A stretch of DNA of 64,000 nucleotides from Schistocephalus solidus. Its lineage: Eukaryota > Platyhelminthes > Cestoda > Diphyllobothriidea > Diphyllobothriidae. Numbering within the stretch: the first letter of the stretch is position 1; each line of letters starts with the position of its first letter. The DNA lies in NCBI GenBank assembly GCA_017591395.1, contig WEDG01004271.1:82493-146492 (forward strand), given 5' to 3'. Shown piece by piece: positions 60,815 through 64,000 of this stretch. The notes beneath the pieces are model-generated. The model made no database searches. It saw nothing but the letters and a program-made list of their open reading frames with translations, and was not told the origin of the DNA. The position numbers were made by a program, and so were the translations under genes.

Positions 60815-61130
60815 CTCTCGTTCAGTTAATCTTTCCCAACCTTTTCACTCGCAACCCAAAACTCCGCCTGGCAAGCTAGAGCGCCAGTTGTCAGTGTGGA
60901 AGAATGACCAAAAGTCGTATTGTTGTGTTTGCGGTATGAATGCTGACGTCAGATGTTGCTTGCACAGTGCCTGCAATCGTGCATCACTGGTATTAATAAA
61001 AAATGTAAAGATTGCGCAAGACACCAGACTCAAACCATGAGTGTTCATGGATTTTTAACGCAATAATCTCTGCCCAGGTGTTTGTACATTTTGCGACCCA
61101 GGAGTTGGAAACCAATGGTTTAGTCTGAAG
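60815..61130. mobile_element. Possible hAT-type non-autonomous element
   Basis: The left end CAGTTAATCTTTCCCAACC then TTTTCACTCGCAACCC is mirrored by TTTTGCGACCCAGGAGTTGG then AAACCAATGGTTTAGTCTG near 61,087-61,127. The pattern (C)CCAACC...CGCAACCC with an inverted partner is typical of hAT MITE ends. No intact 8-bp target duplication was found. Confidence 0.4.
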
Positions 61131-61765
61131 TTACATTTAAGGTAGAGCGGAACGTCCGATGTTCCGGACTCCGATTTTCGAGCACAGTCTGCAGAGCGAG
61201 AGTCGGTAACTCCACTGGGGGAGCATAAAGTTCAGTCGCAAACAGGGTCCGGATTAAAATCATAGGTTCACTTGGTTTGAGTTTGGAATGTCGCCAACTG
61301 CGACCGTAAATAAGCCAGAAACACGGATTCCATCTGCTGACAGGCACCTTATATTGAAGATGGTCCAGAGCAAGTAAAAGGTAACCATGGGCATCAATGA
61401 CGGGTGTTATACCCCTGGATGATTGCTTCTCTCTATGCGATCGCCTGCGAGGCAAGCGGGACGCTCGTGTTCCGTCCTGAAACCAGGACAGATTTATGAC
61501 TTTGGCCACGCCCCATTGCATTTATTATGTCTCCCTGGGGTGCTGTCACTGCATGGCACAAAAACTCAACCCCACATCAGAGGAGTGGACTTGTTGAAGG
61601 TGGTAGATTTCTTGTAAAAAAATTCCGTCTTCCGCTCCTTTTTGCAAATATCCCAAAAGTATGGACAATAAATGCCGCCTTTTTGGTTAAACTGCATTCA
61701 TCTTTCCTCCCGAAATATTATCGTTTTAGTCTTCGAGCCCGAGAACCCCATCCTAGGTAAGTACA

Positions 61766-62041
61766 ACTTATATGGCTCCCTCAACAGGACACGAGAAAAG
61801 GAACGCGCTACTCATGTGATGAAGGTGGACCTGTGCATAATTCCAGGAAGGGTAAATATTCTCGTGTCCTAACCACAACACCAGCCCCTGGCCCTGCCCT
61901 AAACACTTACACTACAGTCAACACTAAGCCAAACCCTAATTCGAACTTTACCCTAACCGTAATTTCACTGGCATTCGGCGAAAACTACCTGTATTGCGGG
62001 TGGTTCTTTTTCTCGTGTCTTGTTGAGGGAGCCATATAAGT
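61766..62041 (-). mobile_element. MITE-like family A, copy 4, best-preserved TIRs
   Basis: The left end ACTTATATGGCTCCCTCAAC then AGGACACGAGAAAA is the inverted copy of the right end TTTTTCTCGTGTCTTGTTGA then GGGAGCCATATAAGT, about 33 of 34 positions. The 276-bp element holds a CCCTAA-like core at 61,868-61,962 and the family block CGGCGAAAACTACCTGTATT. It has no coding capacity. Confidence 0.9.
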
Positions 62042-62139
62042 CATCTTTATTGTTGCTGGTTGCGGCAGCAACGAAGAACCTAGTAAAGTCGATCGCAATA
62101 AACAAAGCTAAGCGCAGTTATAGGTACCATCCGTACTAG

Positions 62140-62285
62140 AGGTGGTCTTACGCCAACTCCCAGGAGATGTTAGGGCTATGGATAGGGTTATTGTTAAAAT
62201 GGACACACGGGAGTAGGTACCTCCCTGGAACTGAGTGTGAGTCTACGTGTAGTACGGGGTTCCTTTTGCCCGTGTCAAACTTAAA
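62140..62285 (+). mobile_element. MITE-like family A, partial copy 5
   Basis: ATGTTAGGGCTATGGATAGG, GGACACACGGGAGTAGGTAC, CTCCCTGGAACTGAG and GCCCGTGTC follow the order of the right half of the family. The left half is missing. Confidence 0.6.
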
Positions 62286-63104
62286 CAGTAGGTAGGAACG
62301 GTTCTCTGACTCTCTGATGTGCTGTCATGTAGCAGTGGACAAGCAGGAAAGTAAGGTGGGGAATGCATTTTTCGAAAATATTTCAGAAGGAGAGATCGGA
62401 ATGATCATTTCCAACTTATTTGCCATCTTCAGACGGTTATTATCCAGGCTTAGGTCTGGGAGACCCCGAGATCGAACGCGGGGTTTTGGCCATTCCGACT
62501 ACGGCCTCGCACTCTGTAGGAGTGTCGAGTTGTCTTACTTTCAGGATAGAATACGGGCAATGTCATTTTTCATGAAGTTTGGTTCCAAAACGCACGCAGA
62601 CTGTTGCAGAAGGGAGTTGGAATATAACTGAGAGATCAGAACAAATAAGCAACAAATTTCTCCTCCCCTCAGTCTTCTTTGTTACAGAGGGATGAATAAT
62701 GCTTTTTACCCACCAACTTACTGAAAAGGTGCGTTATACTAGATTGGTGCTTCTAGGGTGGTCGTTGTGTCTTTCAGTAGGTGTACAAAGTTTTAGCAGG
62801 CGACTCTGTCCTCGCCAAACATAGTCGCACAAAACTACTACACCCCTAGGCAATGAAACATCGCATGCTTTTGTCCTGAGAGGACGGCCGGACAAGCGAG
62901 TATGAACGCTAGTCCTTTTCTTTCTTTCTCCCTTTCTGGGCGGAATTTAGGTCAAGGTCACCGAACACCAAGCAATTCTGACAACAAATAAATTTTAAGA
63001 CGTCGGTTTGTTCAGTCGGCTATTTAGCTCGTGAATACCGCTTTCTGAAGCGACGCTCCTTATGGGCAATAAATAGGATAATAAAATCAATTGCATCCAA
63101 ATAA
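62286..63104. other. No recognised feature
   Basis: An open frame at 62,317-62,631 (plus) has no motif known to me. Confidence 0.4.
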
Positions 63105-63520
63105 ATAATATATAGATATATATGGTGAAGATTGTATACCGTACTCGCAACAGAGGTACTAGCTAAAAGCCCAGACACGTTTCACCGGTTTCTGCTACTG
63201 CATGACACAGCAGCGAGGGGTTCGGATTCTCAGTGGGATTCCACAGCGTTTTCTATGCGGCTTCTGGTATGTGGAATCCAGAGAATAATGGGAAATTATT
63301 TTCCCGATTTATATATATATGTATGGCAAAGACGTTATACCGTACTTCCGACATAGATACTAGCTAAAAGCCCAGACACGTGTTTCGCCGATGTTTCTGC
63401 TGCTGTGTGACACAGCAAACGAGGGTTCAGCTCCTCAGTGGGTCCCCAGCGTTCTCTATGCGGTTTCTGGTATATAGACTACAGAGAATAATCGGGTAAA
63501 TGATTTCTGAAATTATTAAG
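63105..63520 (+). repeat. Tandem duplication of a ~190-bp unit (family F)
   Basis: Unit one (about 63,120-63,300) and unit two (about 63,315-63,510) both contain ACTAGCTAAAAGCCCAGACA, TGACACAGCA, TCTCAGTGGG/CCTCAGTGGG, TCTATGCGG and CAGAGAATAAT. TATA-rich microsatellite DNA precedes each. A piece of the same family appears at about 12,422. Confidence 0.85.
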
Positions 63521-63544
63521 TGAAGGACATAGAGTCAGGTGATA

Positions 63545-64000
63545 CGGTGTGCCACACTTGGGATTGGGTATGACTGGCTGATGACGGCTATTAAGCCAGA
63601 AAATGGCCGTCTGGTCTCCCTAGTCTTTGTCAGTTCCATTCCATCATATGCTACACGTCGCTATGCGAGACGCCTCGCGAGGGCTCTAGTCTGAGCTCCA
63701 GGGCACAACGGAACATACATGTCCTTTAAGCAGACCGGTGAGCCCCACACTATCATCATGATATCCCGATCGCAACCGAGCAGCAACAAGCCCGTGGCTC
63801 AATGGTAGAGCGTTCGACTCAAATACCAAGGTCGCGGGTTCGAATCAGGTGTAGCCACTCGGGATTGCACTGTGATGACGGCTAATAAGCCGAAATGGAC
63901 ATTCCGGTCTCCCTTGTCTTTGTCGGTTTCACCTTTATCAACATATGCTACACGTCGCTATGACGCCTGCGAGGGCTCAAGTCTGAGATCCAGGGCACAA
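63545..64000 (+). mobile_element. Two tRNA-SINE (family G) copies in tandem, cut by window end
   Basis: Copy one (about 63,545-63,715) lacks the tRNA head but has GGGATTGGGTATGACTGGCT, GATGACGGCTATTAAGCCAG and ATGCTACACGTCGCTATGCG. Copy two (from 63,790) has the head GCCCGTGGCTCAATGGTAGA and a B box CGGGTTCGAATC, a shortened body with GATGACGGCTAATAAGCCGA, and the same tail, and runs to base 64,000. The acceptor stem does not close, so there is no functional tRNA. Confidence 0.82.

Noticed and set aside
61672..61872. Plus-strand frame over the MITE end
   Set aside because: It crosses the terminal inverted repeat of the MITE-like element and shows no conserved protein feature.
63785..63860. 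Plus-strand tRNA gene
   Set aside because: A- and B-box-like parts are good, but the 5' and 3' ends do not pair into an acceptor stem and the element continues into the SINE body.

Overview
This window is eukaryotic nuclear DNA: coding sequence is broken into short exons with GT/AG splice sites, introns reach about 10 kb, and most of the rest is transposable elements and microsatellites. The type of RTE-like LINE, the dispersed SINE-like units and the tRNA-headed SINEs look like a flatworm genome. My best guess is a diphyllobothriidean tapeworm (Spirometra / Dibothriocephalus / Schistocephalus type). That rests on recalled similarity of the repeats, not on a search.

Left part (1-18,700): five consecutive minus-strand exons encode the N-terminal 440 or so residues of EFL1, the GTPase that releases eIF6 from pre-60S ribosomes. 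They lie at 18,688-18,601, 14,068-13,738, 13,664-13,449, 3,558-3,211 and 1,469-1,130; the gene continues past the left edge. Splice phases agree throughout except for one missing base at the start of the second exon. The introns hold a 333-bp CT tract, tandem SINE-like units, a decayed RTE-type LINE with zinc-finger tail, and a tRNA-derived SINE.

Middle (19,800-25,400): a 5'-truncated CR1/Jockey-like LINE (minus) directly abuts a 5'-truncated, frameshifted Ty3/Gypsy element (plus) with gag remnant, protease, RT, RNase H and integrase. A second decayed LINE RT lies at about 33.5-34.6 kb (minus).

Right part (30,600-55,300): plus-strand exons of a gene I cannot name. The last four (44,413-44,558; 47,065-47,220; 50,060-50,253; 54,539-55,028) join in matching phases and end in a stop codon followed by two AATAAA signals. 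The exon at 43,721-43,853 looks coding but its phase does not match the next exon. Upstream candidates at 30,609-30,797, 39,163-39,207 and 39,817-39,972 may belong to the same or another gene.

The right half is also rich in small non-autonomous elements. One is a terminal-inverted-repeat (MITE-like) family whose core resembles degenerate telomere repeat (TTAGGG/CCCTAA-like), with five copies. A second family (B) also carries CCCTAA-like stretches, and one B copy is split by a third dispersed repeat (C). There is also a SINE copy with a perfect 13-bp target-site duplication, and a head-to-head pair of tRNA SINEs. No bacterial-type features, CRISPR arrays or functional tRNA genes were seen.
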